Below are positions 9,470 to 18,562 of a stretch of 64,000 bases of DNA, in pieces. The notes under the pieces were generated by a model, which saw only the letters and a program-made list of their open reading frames with translations, did not search any database and was not told the DNA's origin. Origin of the DNA: Thiolinea disciformis DSM 14473 (GTDB lineage Bacteria; Pseudomonadota; Gammaproteobacteria; Thiotrichales; Thiotrichaceae). Position 1 is the first letter of the stretch. Each line of letters opens with the position of its first letter. The stretch spans positions 1-64,000 of the forward strand of contig NZ_AQVE01000005.1 in the NCBI RefSeq assembly GCF_000371925.1, written 5' to 3'. Both the position numbers and the translations under genes were made by a program.

Positions 9470-10816
9470 TTAACTGAGCCCGTAGGCCATACGCAACATG
9501 GTCATAGGATGCGTCGGGGCGGGCATCTCATCGCTTAAACCATTCTCAATTTGATGTCCCGCCATTGGGCAGTCACTCCCATAATAATTCGGCTTGGTTT
9601 GCTGAACTTTATTGAAAATGGGACGGCAAATTTTCATAGAAATATCGTGAAACTCAGATTTCACCGCATAAGTACCATCATGACCAGAGCAACGCTCTAA
9701 CAATTCGACTTTAGTGTCAGGCACTAATTCCAAGACTTCGCGAGTCTTATAGCCAATATTCTGCACGCGCAAATGGCAAGAGGTGTGATAACTCACCTTA
9801 CCCAAGGACTGTTTGAATTCAGTATTCAATTTGCCTTCTTTGTGGCGCAGCATTAAATATTCAAACGGATCGTAAATATGCGCTTTTACACGTTTTACGT
9901 CTTCATCATCGGGAAACATCAGCGGTAATTCTTGTTTAAACATCAGCACACAAGAAGGAACCGGCGTAATAATGTCCCAGCCTTGGTTAATCAAATTGAG
10001 CATAGCGGGAATATTGACTTGCTTGGCTTTTGCAACTGCCTCCAAATCGCCTAATTCTAATTTAGGCATACCACAGCATTGCTCTTGGTCGAGGGTCGTC
10101 ACAGGAATGCCATTGTGCTCAAATACTTTGCACATATCCTCAACAATCTCTGGCTCATTACGATTGCCATAGCAAGTCACAAAAATCGCTACTTTGCCAG
10201 AAGTACGACCCGCGTGAACGGCTTGCGTTTGGGATAGCTTGGAGGTTTCGCGTACCCGCGCACGACCAGTATGGCTATGATACGCGGGCACAATCGCATC
10301 CGGATGCACTTCAAGTACTTTATTAAGAACTTTGCGGAAAGTCTTATTTTGATTCAAGGTATTCACTACACCTGAAACCACTGGAATCCCTGCTAAAGAG
10401 CCAACTAAATCCGTAGAAGTCAGTACCTTATCGCGAAATTTGACTTCACCTTTCTTATATTTCACCGCTTTCGCACGTAGCATTAAGTGAGGAAAATCGA
10501 TATTCCATTCATGCGGCGGAATATAAGGGCATTTGGTCATATAACACAGGTCGCACAAATAACAATGATCGACAACCTGCCAATAATCGTCTTTCTTGAC
10601 CCCATCAACTTCCATGGTTTCGGAATTATCAACGAGATCAAATAAGGTAGGAAAAGAATGACATAAGCTGACACAACGCCGACAGCCATGACACAAATCA
10701 AACACGCGCTCTAGTTCGTGCATGAGTTTGTTTTCATCGTAAAAATCAGGATTTTTCCAATCAAGCGCGTGACGCGTGGGTGCTTCCAAGCTGCCTTCGC
10801 GTTTTGGGGTCGCCAT
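9470..10816 (-). CDS. Heterodisulfide-reductase-related (Fe-S)-binding protein with CCG domains
   Basis: This 448-residue protein resembles GlpC and the glycolate-oxidase Fe-S subunit. The N-terminal half has two [4Fe-4S] cysteine clusters (CHGCRRCVSLCHSFP and CYLCDLCYMTKCPYIP). The C-terminal half has two cysteine-rich CCG domains (VTCYGNR with QEQCCGMP, and SYHTSCHLR with LERCSGHDG). Such proteins pass electrons between a partner reductase and quinone or thiol sites. It has no membrane segment. It lies between rubrerythrin and DUF3501, a recurring trio, so it may be the electron donor chain for rubrerythrin. A GGAGT ribosome site precedes the ATG. Confidence 0.88.
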   Translation of the reverse strand: MATPKREGSLEAPTRHALDWKNPDFYDENKLMHELERVFDLCHGCRRCVSLCHSFPTLFDLVDNSETMEVDGVKKDDYWQVVDHCYLCDLCYMTKCPYIPPHEWNIDFPHLMLRAKAVKYKKGEVKFRDKVLTSTDLVGSLAGIPVVSGVVNTLNQNKTFRKVLNKVLEVHPDAIVPAYHSHTGRARVRETSKLSQTQAVHAGRTSGKVAIFVTCYGNRNEPEIVEDMCKVFEHNGIPVTTLDQEQCCGMPKLELGDLEAVAKAKQVNIPAMLNLINQGWDIITPVPSCVLMFKQELPLMFPDDEDVKRVKAHIYDPFEYLMLRHKEGKLNTEFKQSLGKVSYHTSCHLRVQNIGYKTREVLELVPDTKVELLERCSGHDGTYAVKSEFHDISMKICRPIFNKVQQTKPNYYGSDCPMAGHQIENGLSDEMPAPTHPMTMLRMAYGLS

Positions 10817-10848
10817 GCTGTACTCCTTTAGATAAGCCAGACCTTGCC

Positions 10849-10868
10849 TCCCCTGCCTAAACAGGGGA
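10849..10868. repeat. GC-rich palindrome between rubrerythrin and the Fe-S gene
   Basis: TCCCCTG and CAGGGGA form a 7-bp stem with a 6-nt loop, preceded by GCC. A very similar palindrome (CCTCCCCT...AGGGGAGG) lies at 54611-54631 between dmpP and dmpO. Two near-identical intergenic palindromes suggest a dispersed REP-like element. A second small palindrome, AGCCCT-A-AGGGCT, lies at 10891-10903. Together they could weaken read-through from rubrerythrin. Confidence 0.55.
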
Positions 10869-10911
10869 AGTGCAGTTTGTTGCCAGTGAAAGCCCTAAGG
10901 GCTAAGCGCGC

Positions 10912-11331
10912 TTAAGCGTCTAGATTATCGAGCGCTTTTTGGAAGCGATTCGCATGAGAACGTTCGGCTTTCGCTAACGTTTCAAACCAATCTGCAATTT
11001 CTTCAAACCCTTCCTCGCGTGCGATTTTCGCCATGCCGGGATACATATCAGAATATTCGTGAGTTTCACCGGCTACAGAAGAGCGCAGATTATCGCTAGT
11101 CGAGCCAATTGGCAGACCAGTTGCTGGATCGCCAGAGGCTTCTAAGTATTCTAAATGACCATGCGCATGACCGGTTTCACCCTCAGCCGTGGAGCGAAAT
11201 ACAGTAGCTACATCGTTATAACCTTCCACATCAGCTTTTTGTGCGAAGTACAAATAACGGCGATTAGCTTGTGACTCACCAGCAAAGGCTTCTTTTAAGC
11301 ACGTTTCTGTCTTACTTCCCTTCAGTTCCAT
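10912..11331 (-). CDS. Rubrerythrin, ferritin-like diiron protein without rubredoxin domain
   Basis: Rubrerythrins reduce hydrogen peroxide at a diiron centre. I chose the ATG at 11331, 6 nt after GAGGAG; a longer frame from 11418 has no ribosome site. The 139-residue product keeps the ferritin-like helices with diiron motifs [49 protein letters not shown] and [11 protein letters not shown]. It ends there, lacking the C-terminal rubredoxin-like CxxC domain, so it must receive electrons from a separate carrier. The Fe-S protein and DUF3501 gene downstream are natural candidates. It starts 100 bp after the indolepyruvate oxidoreductase stop and may belong to the same transcript. Confidence 0.93.
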   Translation of the reverse strand: MELKGSKTETCLKEAFAGESQANRRYLYFAQKADVEGYNDVATVFRSTAEGETGHAHGHLEYLEASGDPATGLPIGSTSDNLRSSVAGETHEYSDMYPGMAKIAREEGFEEIADWFETLAKAERSHANRFQKALDNLDA

Positions 11332-11431
11332 GATGGACTCCTCGGTTGTGGGTTGATTAAAACTTTCTCCTAGACCCGACTGTAAGGCAAAACAGCTCAT
11401 GAAGCCAATCGAATACATTGAACGTATTAAT

Positions 11432-14400
11432 CTATTTCGCCAAAAAGTCCGCCCATAAGCTAGCTTGCTTTTTACTTACGCGCGCTATACTAGCCGCTTT
11501 AACATGCCCGAACCCACGGACCTCATCATAACTATTCAGCAAAGTTTCTGCCTGTGCTTGATTAGCTAAGCTCAGATGCTGGGCAACGCGGCGAATTAAT
11601 TGCAGATAGTCCTCCCGCAACGCCCGCTCTTGCTGACGTTCGGCGCTATACCCCAATATATCCAGCTTAGTGCCACGCCACTGTTTCAAACGTGCCAAAT
11701 ACGGAAAAATACGCAAAATCCAGCCATTAAAATTCCATTTACGGGGCGCATCCTCAGCATTTCTCGACAAAAAAGACGGCGCTAAATGTAATTGCAGTTG
11801 ATAATCCTTGCCCGCTTCCCCCTCAAACTGCTTGGCTAATTGTGCTTTGAATTGCGGCGTGCTATACAAACGCGCTACTTCATACTCATCTTTATAAGCC
11901 ATGAGATGCGCAAGCTGTTTGGCGGCAATGCGCGTTAAAGGGTACTGAGCTAAACCTAAACGAGCTTCGGCCTCGCGCAAGGGTTGTAAGGCTTGTAAAT
12001 AACGCGCTGCATAAGCCTCATCTTGATACTCTGTGAGCCATTGCTTACGCACATTAAGCACACTGTCTAAATCATCCTGAATAACTGGTTCTGGCTGGTT
12101 TAATCCTGCCGGTAATTGGCCATGATGCGCTAAATAGCGCCCCCAATGGAAAGCGAGTTTATTTTTCTCCACTTGAACCGCATTTAATTCCACCGTTTGC
12201 ATCAAGCTCTCTAAACGTAGTGGAATATAGCCTTTCTGCCAGGCGTAGCCCATCAGCAATAAATTAGCAAACACCGTATCGCCCAATAATTGCAGAGCAA
12301 GCTGATTAGCATCGAGGAATTGGCAAGTATCGCCCATGCTGGCGTTAATATCTTGGGCAATGGAAGTACTCGGAAATGCCCAAGTGCGCTGTTTGATGAA
12401 AGATGCCGTAGGCGTTTCACTGCTATTAATGACAGCATGTGTTAAACCATGGCGTGTTAAGTTAAGCGATTCTGTTGAGGCAGCCACAATTGCATCACAT
12501 CCTAATAACAGTTTCGCTTCACCCGTGGCAATTTTACTGGCATTAAGCTGACTAGGTTGGGCGGCAATTTGCACATGCGATAAGACTGCCCCGCCTTTTT
12601 GTGCCAAACCGGCCATATCCAAGACACTAACACCCTTGCCCTCAAGATGTGCCGCCATCCCTAACACAGCGCCAATCGTCACAATACCTGTACCACCTAC
12701 CCCTGTGATCAAAATACGGTAAGGCGTTGTTAAATCAGGTAAACTCGGTTCGGGCAACAAGGCTTCATTCAGCGTCTTTGATACGGCATCAGGTTTACGT
12801 AATTTTGCACCTTTGACCGTAACAAAGCTGGGGCAAAAGCCTTTCACGCAGGAAAAGTCTTGGTTACAACTGGATTGATTAATGCGACGTTTCGTACCTA
12901 AATTGGTTTCTAAGGGTTCGATGGATAAGCAATTAGAAACCTTGGAGCAGTCGCCACACGCTTCACAAACCTCAGGATTAATAATCACTCGTTCGTTTAG
13001 CTCAGCCAATAAACCCCGTTTACGGCGGCGGCGTTTTTCTGTTGCACACATTTGCTGATAAACCAGCACGGTAGTGCCGACAATGTCGCGCAATTCACGC
13101 TGTACTTTGTCCAAGTTATCGCGATGCACCACGTCAATACTCGCTGGAATGCGAATTTCGCCCGATTGATAGGCTTCAGGATGATCAGTCACTACCACTA
13201 TTTTGCTCACGCCCTCAGCCAGCATTTGCGCGACTAAACCGCCAACCGTTAAAGTCCCGTCAACGGGTTGGCCTCCGGTCATAGCGACCGCATCATTAAA
13301 GAGGATTTTGTAAGTGATATTGGCCTTGGCCGCAATGGCAGCGCGAATCGCTAAAATACCCGAGTGAAAATACGTACCATCCCCTAAATTCACGAAAATA
13401 TGCTTATCACTCGTGAAATTCGTCTGCCCGAGCCATGCAATACCTTCGCCACCCATATGACTAAACGTTGAAGTATTGCGATCCATCCAATGCGCCATGT
13501 AATGACAGCCGATCCCAGCCATAGCCCGCGAGCCATCCGGAACACGCGTCGAAGTATTATGCGGGCAGCCCGAACAGAACCAAGGTTGTCGCTCCGCGGT
13601 TACACGTGGACGTGCGGTTTCGCGTTCTTTTTGCTCAATTACCTGAATACGCTCAAGAATATGGCGCCGAATATCCTCAGGCAGTGGCATACTCAGCAAA
13701 CGCTTGGCAATCGCCTTGGCAACAATCGCGGGCGAGAATTCAGCGGTAGGTGGCAAAAGCCAATCTTCATGCGGTACCGCCCATTCCCCACCGGCATTGT
13801 CTCGCGCATCAAACTTGCCATACACTTTGGGTCGAACATCATCGCGCCAGTTATATAATTCTTCTTTCAAGGCATACTCGAGAATCTGGCGTTTTTCCTC
13901 AATCACCAAAATTTCATCTAAGCCTAGGGCAAACTCACGTGCATCATGAGCGTTTAAAGGCCAGACACAAGCGACTTTCATTAAACGCAAACCAATTTGG
14001 CGGCAAGCTGCACGATCTAAACCTAAATCTTCCAAAGCTTGTCGTACATCCTGATAGGCTTTGCCAGCCGTCATAATCCCTAAGCGTGCCTGTGGAGCAT
14101 CTAAGACGATCTGATTGAGCTGATTGGCACGCACATAAGCCACGGCGGCATACCATTTGTATTTCAACATACGCTCTTCTTGAGCCAACGGTGGGTCTGG
14201 CCAACGGATGTGTAAGCCATCAGCAGGTATATCGACATCGGTCGGTAAAATGATTTTGACCCGCTCAGGATCCAGTTCAATAGAAGCGGAGGTTTCAACG
14301 ACTTGGGTCACACACTTTAAACCCGCCCAAAGCCCTGCAAAGCGACTCATCGCCCAACCGTGCAAGCCAAAGTCGAGAATTTCTTGCACATTAGAAGGGT

Positions 14401-14923
14401 ATAAAACGGGCACACCCGCAGCGGCCATTAGATGCTCAGATTGATGTGCAATAGAAGAGGATTTGGCGGCATGATCGTCACCTACCACCATTAACACGCC
14501 ACCATGTTGGGAAGTTCCCGCAAAATTGGCATGTTTAATCGCATCAGTAGAACGATCGGCTCCTGGCCCTTTGCCATACCACATCCCAAATACACCATCA
14601 AATTTGGCATTAGGATAAAGGTTGACTTGCTGAGTTCCCCACACAGCCGTCGCCGCAAGATCTTCATTGAGGCCAGCTTGGAACACAATGTCGTGCTCGG
14701 TGAGATGCTTTTGTGCTTGCCAAAATTGTTGATCTAAACCGGCTAAAGGCGAGCCGCGATAACCAGAAACAAAGCCTGCGGTATGCAAACCCGCACGCCG
14801 ATCCATCAGCTTTTGTAACATGGGTAAGCGTACCAAGGCTTGTGCACCACTCAGGTAAGCACGGCCGTGTTGAAGGGTATAACGCTCATCTAACTTGAGT
14901 GCTGTCGGTAGTTTGGCAGTCAT
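11432..14923 (-). CDS. Fused indolepyruvate:ferredoxin oxidoreductase (2-oxoacid oxidoreductase)
   Basis: This is a single-chain 1163-residue enzyme of the IorAB/2-oxoacid:ferredoxin oxidoreductase type. It oxidatively decarboxylates aryl or branched 2-oxoacids to acyl-CoA and reduces ferredoxin. The N-terminal part holds the pyrimidine domain (HGRAYLSGAQALVRLP). The middle holds the thiamine-diphosphate domain (GIGCHYMAHW, FVNLGDGTYFHSGILAIRAA) and ferredoxin-like cysteines (VCEACGDCSKVSNC, CNQDFSCVKGFC). The C-terminal part holds the gamma domain (ITGVGGTGIVTIGAVLG). I chose the ATG at 14923 after GAGGAT. It is divergent from a LysR regulator and is followed by the rubrerythrin trio, which would protect this oxygen-sensitive chemistry (inference). 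Confidence 0.93.
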   Translation of the reverse strand: MTAKLPTALKLDERYTLQHGRAYLSGAQALVRLPMLQKLMDRRAGLHTAGFVSGYRGSPLAGLDQQFWQAQKHLTEHDIVFQAGLNEDLAATAVWGTQQVNLYPNAKFDGVFGMWYGKGPGADRSTDAIKHANFAGTSQHGGVLMVVGDDHAAKSSSIAHQSEHLMAAAGVPVLYPSNVQEILDFGLHGWAMSRFAGLWAGLKCVTQVVETSASIELDPERVKIILPTDVDIPADGLHIRWPDPPLAQEERMLKYKWYAAVAYVRANQLNQIVLDAPQARLGIMTAGKAYQDVRQALEDLGLDRAACRQIGLRLMKVACVWPLNAHDAREFALGLDEILVIEEKRQILEYALKEELYNWRDDVRPKVYGKFDARDNAGGEWAVPHEDWLLPPTAEFSPAIVAKAIAKRLLSMPLPEDIRRHILERIQVIEQKERETARPRVTAERQPWFCSGCPHNTSTRVPDGSRAMAGIGCHYMAHWMDRNTSTFSHMGGEGIAWLGQTNFTSDKHIFVNLGDGTYFHSGILAIRAAIAAKANITYKILFNDAVAMTGGQPVDGTLTVGGLVAQMLAEGVSKIVVVTDHPEAYQSGEIRIPASIDVVHRDNLDKVQRELRDIVGTTVLVYQQMCATEKRRRRKRGLLAELNERVIINPEVCEACGDCSKVSNCLSIEPLETNLGTKRRINQSSCNQDFSCVKGFCPSFVTVKGAKLRKPDAVSKTLNEALLPEPSLPDLTTPYRILITGVGGTGIVTIGAVLGMAAHLEGKGVSVLDMAGLAQKGGAVLSHVQIAAQPSQLNASKIATGEAKLLLGCDAIVAASTESLNLTRHGLTHAVINSSETPTASFIKQRTWAFPSTSIAQDINASMGDTCQFLDANQLALQLLGDTVFANLLLMGYAWQKGYIPLRLESLMQTVELNAVQVEKNKLAFHWGRYLAHHGQLPAGLNQPEPVIQDDLDSVLNVRKQWLTEYQDEAYAARYLQALQPLREAEARLGLAQYPLTRIAAKQLAHLMAYKDEYEVARLYSTPQFKAQLAKQFEGEAGKDYQLQLHLAPSFLSRNAEDAPRKWNFNGWILRIFPYLARLKQWRGTKLDILGYSAERQQERALREDYLQLIRRVAQHLSLANQAQAETLLNSYDEVRGFGHVKAASIARVSKKQASLWADFLAK

Positions 14924-14973
14924 GATTATCCTCACCTCATTTTTTATGAGTAAAATAGTAAGGAATTCTGGCC

Positions 14974-14992
14974 TTATCGTAAAATGATATAA
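14974..14992. promoter_or_regulatory. Candidate LysR-type box between the oxidoreductase and lysR genes
   Basis: TTAT-N11-ATAA matches the general T-N11-A inverted pattern of LysR operators and lies between the two divergent start codons. The region is AT-rich, so a chance match is possible. Confidence 0.35.
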
Positions 14993-15018
14993 AATGACTC
15001 GAGGTATGCGAAAAATCG

Positions 15019-15924
15019 ATGGCTAAAGATGTGAGTTTGCGCCAATTGCGTTATTTCATTGCAGCGGCTGAAACCAAACAATTATCCATGGCCGCCAAAA
15101 AGGTGCATGTAGCACAGTCCACGGTCACCAATGCGATTTTGCAACTGGAAAGCTCGATGAATGTGAAGTTATTCGAGCGTCATCCGCAAGGCGTCACGCT
15201 CACCGCGGAAGGCTATAACTTCTATCATCGGGCGCGCGAAATTTATGAACAGCTCAATAGTGCCTTAGAAGAACCGCATTTTCAGCGTTATCACTTAAAA
15301 GGTGCGATTCGTATGGGCGCTTCGTATACCTTGCTAGGTTATTTTTTGCCACCGCTGATGGCGCGTTTTCGCCAGCATTATCCAGACGTTGATTTGGATT
15401 TGCTTGATCTAGAACGTCCCATTATTGAAGAAGGCGTGCTTGTTGGGGATTTGGAATTGGGCTTAGTCTTGCTATCCAATTCCTTACAACGCCAAGCCTT
15501 TGATTATCATATTTTATTGCGCTCACGTCGCCAACTGTGGACTGCTGCCCATCATCCTTTGAGCGAACAAGCCTCTGCGTCGTTGCAAGACATTGCTGCC
15601 TACCCCTATATCCAACTCACCATTGATGAAGGCGAGCAAGCCACCCAGCGCTACTGGCAAGCCCAAGGCTTAACACCTAATATTGTCTTTCGCACCACCT
15701 CCATGGAAGGTTTACGCGGTTTGGTGGCGCATGGCTTTGGTGTCAGTATTTTAGCCGATATGGTTTACCGGCCTTGGTCTTTGGAAGGTAAGAAAATCGA
15801 AGCCATCCCTATACTAGATGTCATTCCACACCTAGAATGCGCCCTCATTTGGCGAAAGGGCGCAGTCTTATCAGAAGCGGCTCAGTCCTTCCAACAATTT
15901 CTGATTCATAGCTGTGGCAGCTAA
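15019..15924 (+). CDS. LysR-family transcriptional regulator
   Basis: This 301-residue protein has an N-terminal winged helix-turn-helix (residues 5-64: LRQLRYFIAAAETKQLSMAA, VAQSTVTNAILQLE, LFERHPQGVTLTAEG). A substrate-binding domain follows from about residue 92 (GAIRMGASYTLLGYFLPPLMARF). The ligand is unknown. Divergent transcription from the indolepyruvate oxidoreductase, across 95 bp, suggests that gene as a target and an aromatic 2-oxoacid or related metabolite as a possible effector; both are inference. Its 3' end overlaps the convergent sppA gene by 4 bp. Confidence 0.92.
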   Translation: MAKDVSLRQLRYFIAAAETKQLSMAAKKVHVAQSTVTNAILQLESSMNVKLFERHPQGVTLTAEGYNFYHRAREIYEQLNSALEEPHFQRYHLKGAIRMGASYTLLGYFLPPLMARFRQHYPDVDLDLLDLERPIIEEGVLVGDLELGLVLLSNSLQRQAFDYHILLRSRRQLWTAAHHPLSEQASASLQDIAAYPYIQLTIDEGEQATQRYWQAQGLTPNIVFRTTSMEGLRGLVAHGFGVSILADMVYRPWSLEGKKIEAIPILDVIPHLECALIWRKGAVLSEAAQSFQQFLIHSCGS

Positions 15925-16877
15925 TAGAGCTGAGTACTCGGCGCGCTGCTTTCATACAAAATCGATTTTAGTGATAAACTGATTTTCTCTGTTAAGCGTT
16001 GGAATACATCCTTACTAGCCGAGAAATTTACCATATCTTCGGCGCCCACTACTTCGCGCGCCACATAGGAAGCACTGCCTAAACCATCGGCCAAACCTAG
16101 TTCCACGGCGGTCTCACCCGTCCAAAATAAGCCACTAAACATTTCTGGCGTTTCTTTCAGACGTTCACCACGCCCTTGTTTGACTACATTAATGAATTGC
16201 TGGTGAGTGATAGCCAGCATATTTTTTACATGATCAACTTGCTGCGCATTTTCCGGTAAAAAGGGATCTAACATACCTTTGTTCGTACCTGCGGTGTATA
16301 AACGGCGTTCAATACCCAATTTCTCCAGCGCAGCAACCGCCCCAAAACTATCCATGCGCACCCCAATCGAACCGACGATACTCGCTTTATCGACATAAAT
16401 CTTGTCGGCGGCCACCGCAATATAATAGCCACCCGATGCACACATATCCGCCACGACTGCATATACAGGAATTTTGTCGTATTTCTTTTTCAGGCGCTGG
16501 ATTTCGTCATTGATATAGCCCGATTGGACGGGACTGCCGCCCGGACTATTAATACGTAGCATGACTGCTTTGGTTTTGGGATCAGCAAAAGCTTTGCGCA
16601 AGCTTGGAATAACCAAATCAGCCCCTGCATCAGAATCGGGCATAATCGCCCCATCAATATCGACAACTGCGGTGATTTTATCGCCTTTTAGTGAACTGCC
16701 TGTCAGATCGCGCCATGAAGTGCTCACGACCAACAATAAACCGCCTAGCAAATACAGCATCAACATAAACTTGAAGAAAATCCCCCAACGCCGTGCACGA
16801 CGCTGTTCTTTAAGCCCTTCCAGCGCAATGTCTTTCAAGGCTTGAATGGCATTATTATTATCATCGTTATTCATCAA
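15921..16877 (-). CDS. sppA: Signal peptide peptidase SppA, single-domain (family S49)
   Basis: SppA cleaves leftover signal peptides in the inner membrane. The 318-residue protein has one N-terminal membrane segment (about 32-52) after a basic stretch, and one protease domain. The catalytic Ser/Lys dyad is probably Ser148 (CASGGYYIA) and Lys200 (AGTNKGMLDPF). The VGSIGVRMDSFG loop between them is also conserved. This is the short 36-kDa form, not the 67-kDa duplicated E. coli form. The gene overlaps the HAD gene by 4 bp, which itself overlaps rluC, so the three form a tight operon rluC-HAD-sppA. Confidence 0.93.
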   Translation of the reverse strand: MMNNDDNNNAIQALKDIALEGLKEQRRARRWGIFFKFMLMLYLLGGLLLVVSTSWRDLTGSSLKGDKITAVVDIDGAIMPDSDAGADLVIPSLRKAFADPKTKAVMLRINSPGGSPVQSGYINDEIQRLKKKYDKIPVYAVVADMCASGGYYIAVAADKIYVDKASIVGSIGVRMDSFGAVAALEKLGIERRLYTAGTNKGMLDPFLPENAQQVDHVKNMLAITHQQFINVVKQGRGERLKETPEMFSGLFWTGETAVELGLADGLGSASYVAREVVGAEDMVNFSASKDVFQRLTEKISLSLKSILYESSAPSTQLY

Positions 16878-17542
16878 TCACTGTCCTGTTGCTCTAACCA
16901 AGCCGGTAAATCTTGCACACTGTTCAAACACGCACGTGGCTGACAAGCCAATAAACGCTCCACATCATGTGCTCCACAACTTACGCCGAGAGCATCCATC
17001 TGAATCGCGCGCGCCATCTCTAAATCGTAAGTGGTATCGCCGATCATTAAAGCCTCGGCTGGCTTGCGATCATACGCCTGCAAAATTTCCTGCAACATTA
17101 ACGGATGCGGTTTTGACAAGGTTTCATCCGCACAACGTGTGACTGGAAACAACTGCTTTAAATCCATCTCCTGCAAGACTTTATTCAAACCAGCTCGCGA
17201 TTTACCAGTAGCAATCGCTAATTCATAACCATTAGCCGCTAAATACTCCAAAGTAAGCCGCGCACCATCAAATAAAGGCAAAGGTTTATGATTGCGCAGC
17301 ATAAATTCAGCCCGATACTCATCCGCGACACGCTGCTGTTGTTGCGTAGAAAGACTGGGATACAGGGTTTGCATGGCCTCCAGCAAACCGAGGCCAATAA
17401 TATGGCGTATCGCTTCAGGTTTGGCTGGCTCAACACCTGCCGCTAAACTTGCACGCTCAATACAGTCGATAATATGGGCTTGCGAATCAATGAGCGTTCC
17501 ATCCCAATCAAAAATCACGAGCGCATAAGGTTTAGTTTTCAT
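16874..17542 (-). CDS. HAD-family hydrolase (phosphoglycolate-phosphatase-like)
   Basis: This 222-residue HAD-IA phosphatase has motif I FDWDGTLIDS (Asp12 nucleophile, Asp14 acid/base), motif II AIATGKSR, motif III lysine in LSKPHPLML, and motif IV MIGDTTYDLEMA. The inserted helical cap between motifs I and II matches Gph and related phosphatases. The substrate cannot be read from the sequence. The position between rluC and sppA is a recurrent gammaproteobacterial arrangement, with 4-bp overlaps on both sides indicating translational coupling. Confidence 0.9.
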   Translation of the reverse strand: MKTKPYALVIFDWDGTLIDSQAHIIDCIERASLAAGVEPAKPEAIRHIIGLGLLEAMQTLYPSLSTQQQQRVADEYRAEFMLRNHKPLPLFDGARLTLEYLAANGYELAIATGKSRAGLNKVLQEMDLKQLFPVTRCADETLSKPHPLMLQEILQAYDRKPAEALMIGDTTYDLEMARAIQMDALGVSCGAHDVERLLACQPRACLNSVQDLPAWLEQQDSD

Positions 17543-18483
17543 GAGCCACGCCTCAGTTTAACCAAGGTTTTTAAAAAACTACTTAGATGCTCTGGCAAAG
17601 GCGCTTCGAGTTGATAATGCTGACCGCTTAATTCCAAAGTAAACTCCAGTTTCGCCGCATGTAGGAATAAGCGTTTTAAGCCTTGCTCGCTATAAACGCG
17701 GTTGAGTTTGAAATCACCATAGCGCGAATCCCCCAAAATCGGATAACCCAAATGTGCCAATTGCACCCGAATCTGGTGCATACGCCCCGTCAAGATCGTA
17801 ACATCCATCAGACTCGCGCCTTGGTACAAGGTATGCGGACGGAAAATACTTTCTGAGGTTTTACCCTCCTCTGGATCAACCACCTGCATTTTCTGGCGAT
17901 TATTGCCTTCGCGCTTCAAATCTAAGGTAATGTGTTGCTTGCCGCCCTGCCATTGCCCTGCCACTAACGCCAGATAATGCTTTTCCATCCCCCCATGACG
18001 CAGCTTATCATGTAAGGCATTTAAGACAGTGCGCGACTTTGCTAACACAATCACGCCGCTTGTGTCACGATCAAGGCGATGCACCAACTCGACAAAAGGT
18101 AAATTTGGGCGCAATTGCCGAAAGCCCTCAATTAAACCAATCGCCACACCACTCCCACTGTGCACGGGTAAACCAGCCGGTTTATTCAGCACAATAATAT
18201 GATCATCTTCCAAGGTCACCGCATTGTCGAGCGCCTCCAATAAACCTTCTGACGCTTCACTCGCGGGTGGACGCTCCTCAATCTTTACGGGAGGAATACG
18301 AATCTCCTCCCCCAGTGACAATTTGTACTCTGGTTTTACGCGTTTCTTATCAACACGCACTTCGCCCTTACGCACAATCCGATAAATGACACTTTTGGGC
18401 ACTTGGCGAAACTGTTTCATCAGGAAATTATCAATGCGCTGCCCTGCCTCATTTGGCGTCACAGTGTGGTACTTAACAGACAT
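17539..18483 (-). CDS. rluC: 23S rRNA pseudouridine(955/2504/2580) synthase RluC
   Basis: RluC converts three uridines of 23S rRNA to pseudouridine. The 314-residue protein has an N-terminal S4 RNA-binding domain (about 13-65) and a RluA-type catalytic domain with HRLDRDTSG; Asp138 is the catalytic residue. The tail LTGRMHQIRVQLAHLGYPILGD (given in part) is also typical. The gene faces away from rne across a long leader region, as in E. coli, and this synteny is a main reason to choose RluC over RluA or RluD. Confidence 0.93.
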   Translation of the reverse strand: MSVKYHTVTPNEAGQRIDNFLMKQFRQVPKSVIYRIVRKGEVRVDKKRVKPEYKLSLGEEIRIPPVKIEERPPASEASEGLLEALDNAVTLEDDHIIVLNKPAGLPVHSGSGVAIGLIEGFRQLRPNLPFVELVHRLDRDTSGVIVLAKSRTVLNALHDKLRHGGMEKHYLALVAGQWQGGKQHITLDLKREGNNRQKMQVVDPEEGKTSESIFRPHTLYQGASLMDVTILTGRMHQIRVQLAHLGYPILGDSRYGDFKLNRVYSEQGLKRLFLHAAKLEFTLELSGQHYQLEAPLPEHLSSFLKTLVKLRRGS

Positions 18484-18504
18484 GAGTATTTAATGCCTTA
18501 ACAT

Positions 18505-18519
18505 ATCGGTAAAACCGAT
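18505..18519. promoter_or_regulatory. Small palindrome between rluC and the rne promoter
   Basis: ATCGGT-AAA-ACCGAT is a perfect 6-bp inverted repeat. It lies 21 bp upstream of the rluC start and just upstream of the predicted rne -35 box. It could be an operator shared by the two divergent genes. No regulator can be named. Confidence 0.3.
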
Positions 18520-18527
18520 CAATTGGA

Positions 18528-18556
18528 TTGAATGCAATTAACCAAATTGATATATT
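18528..18556 (+). promoter_or_regulatory. Predicted sigma-70 promoter for rne
   Basis: TTGAAT (18528-18533) and TATATT (18551-18556) are separated by 17 bp, which gives 4/6 and 5/6 matches to consensus. Transcription would begin near 18563 and yield a leader of about 625 nt before the rne ATG. In E. coli, rne likewise has a long leader that is the target of autoregulation. Confidence 0.45.
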
Positions 18557-18562
18557 TGTGGT

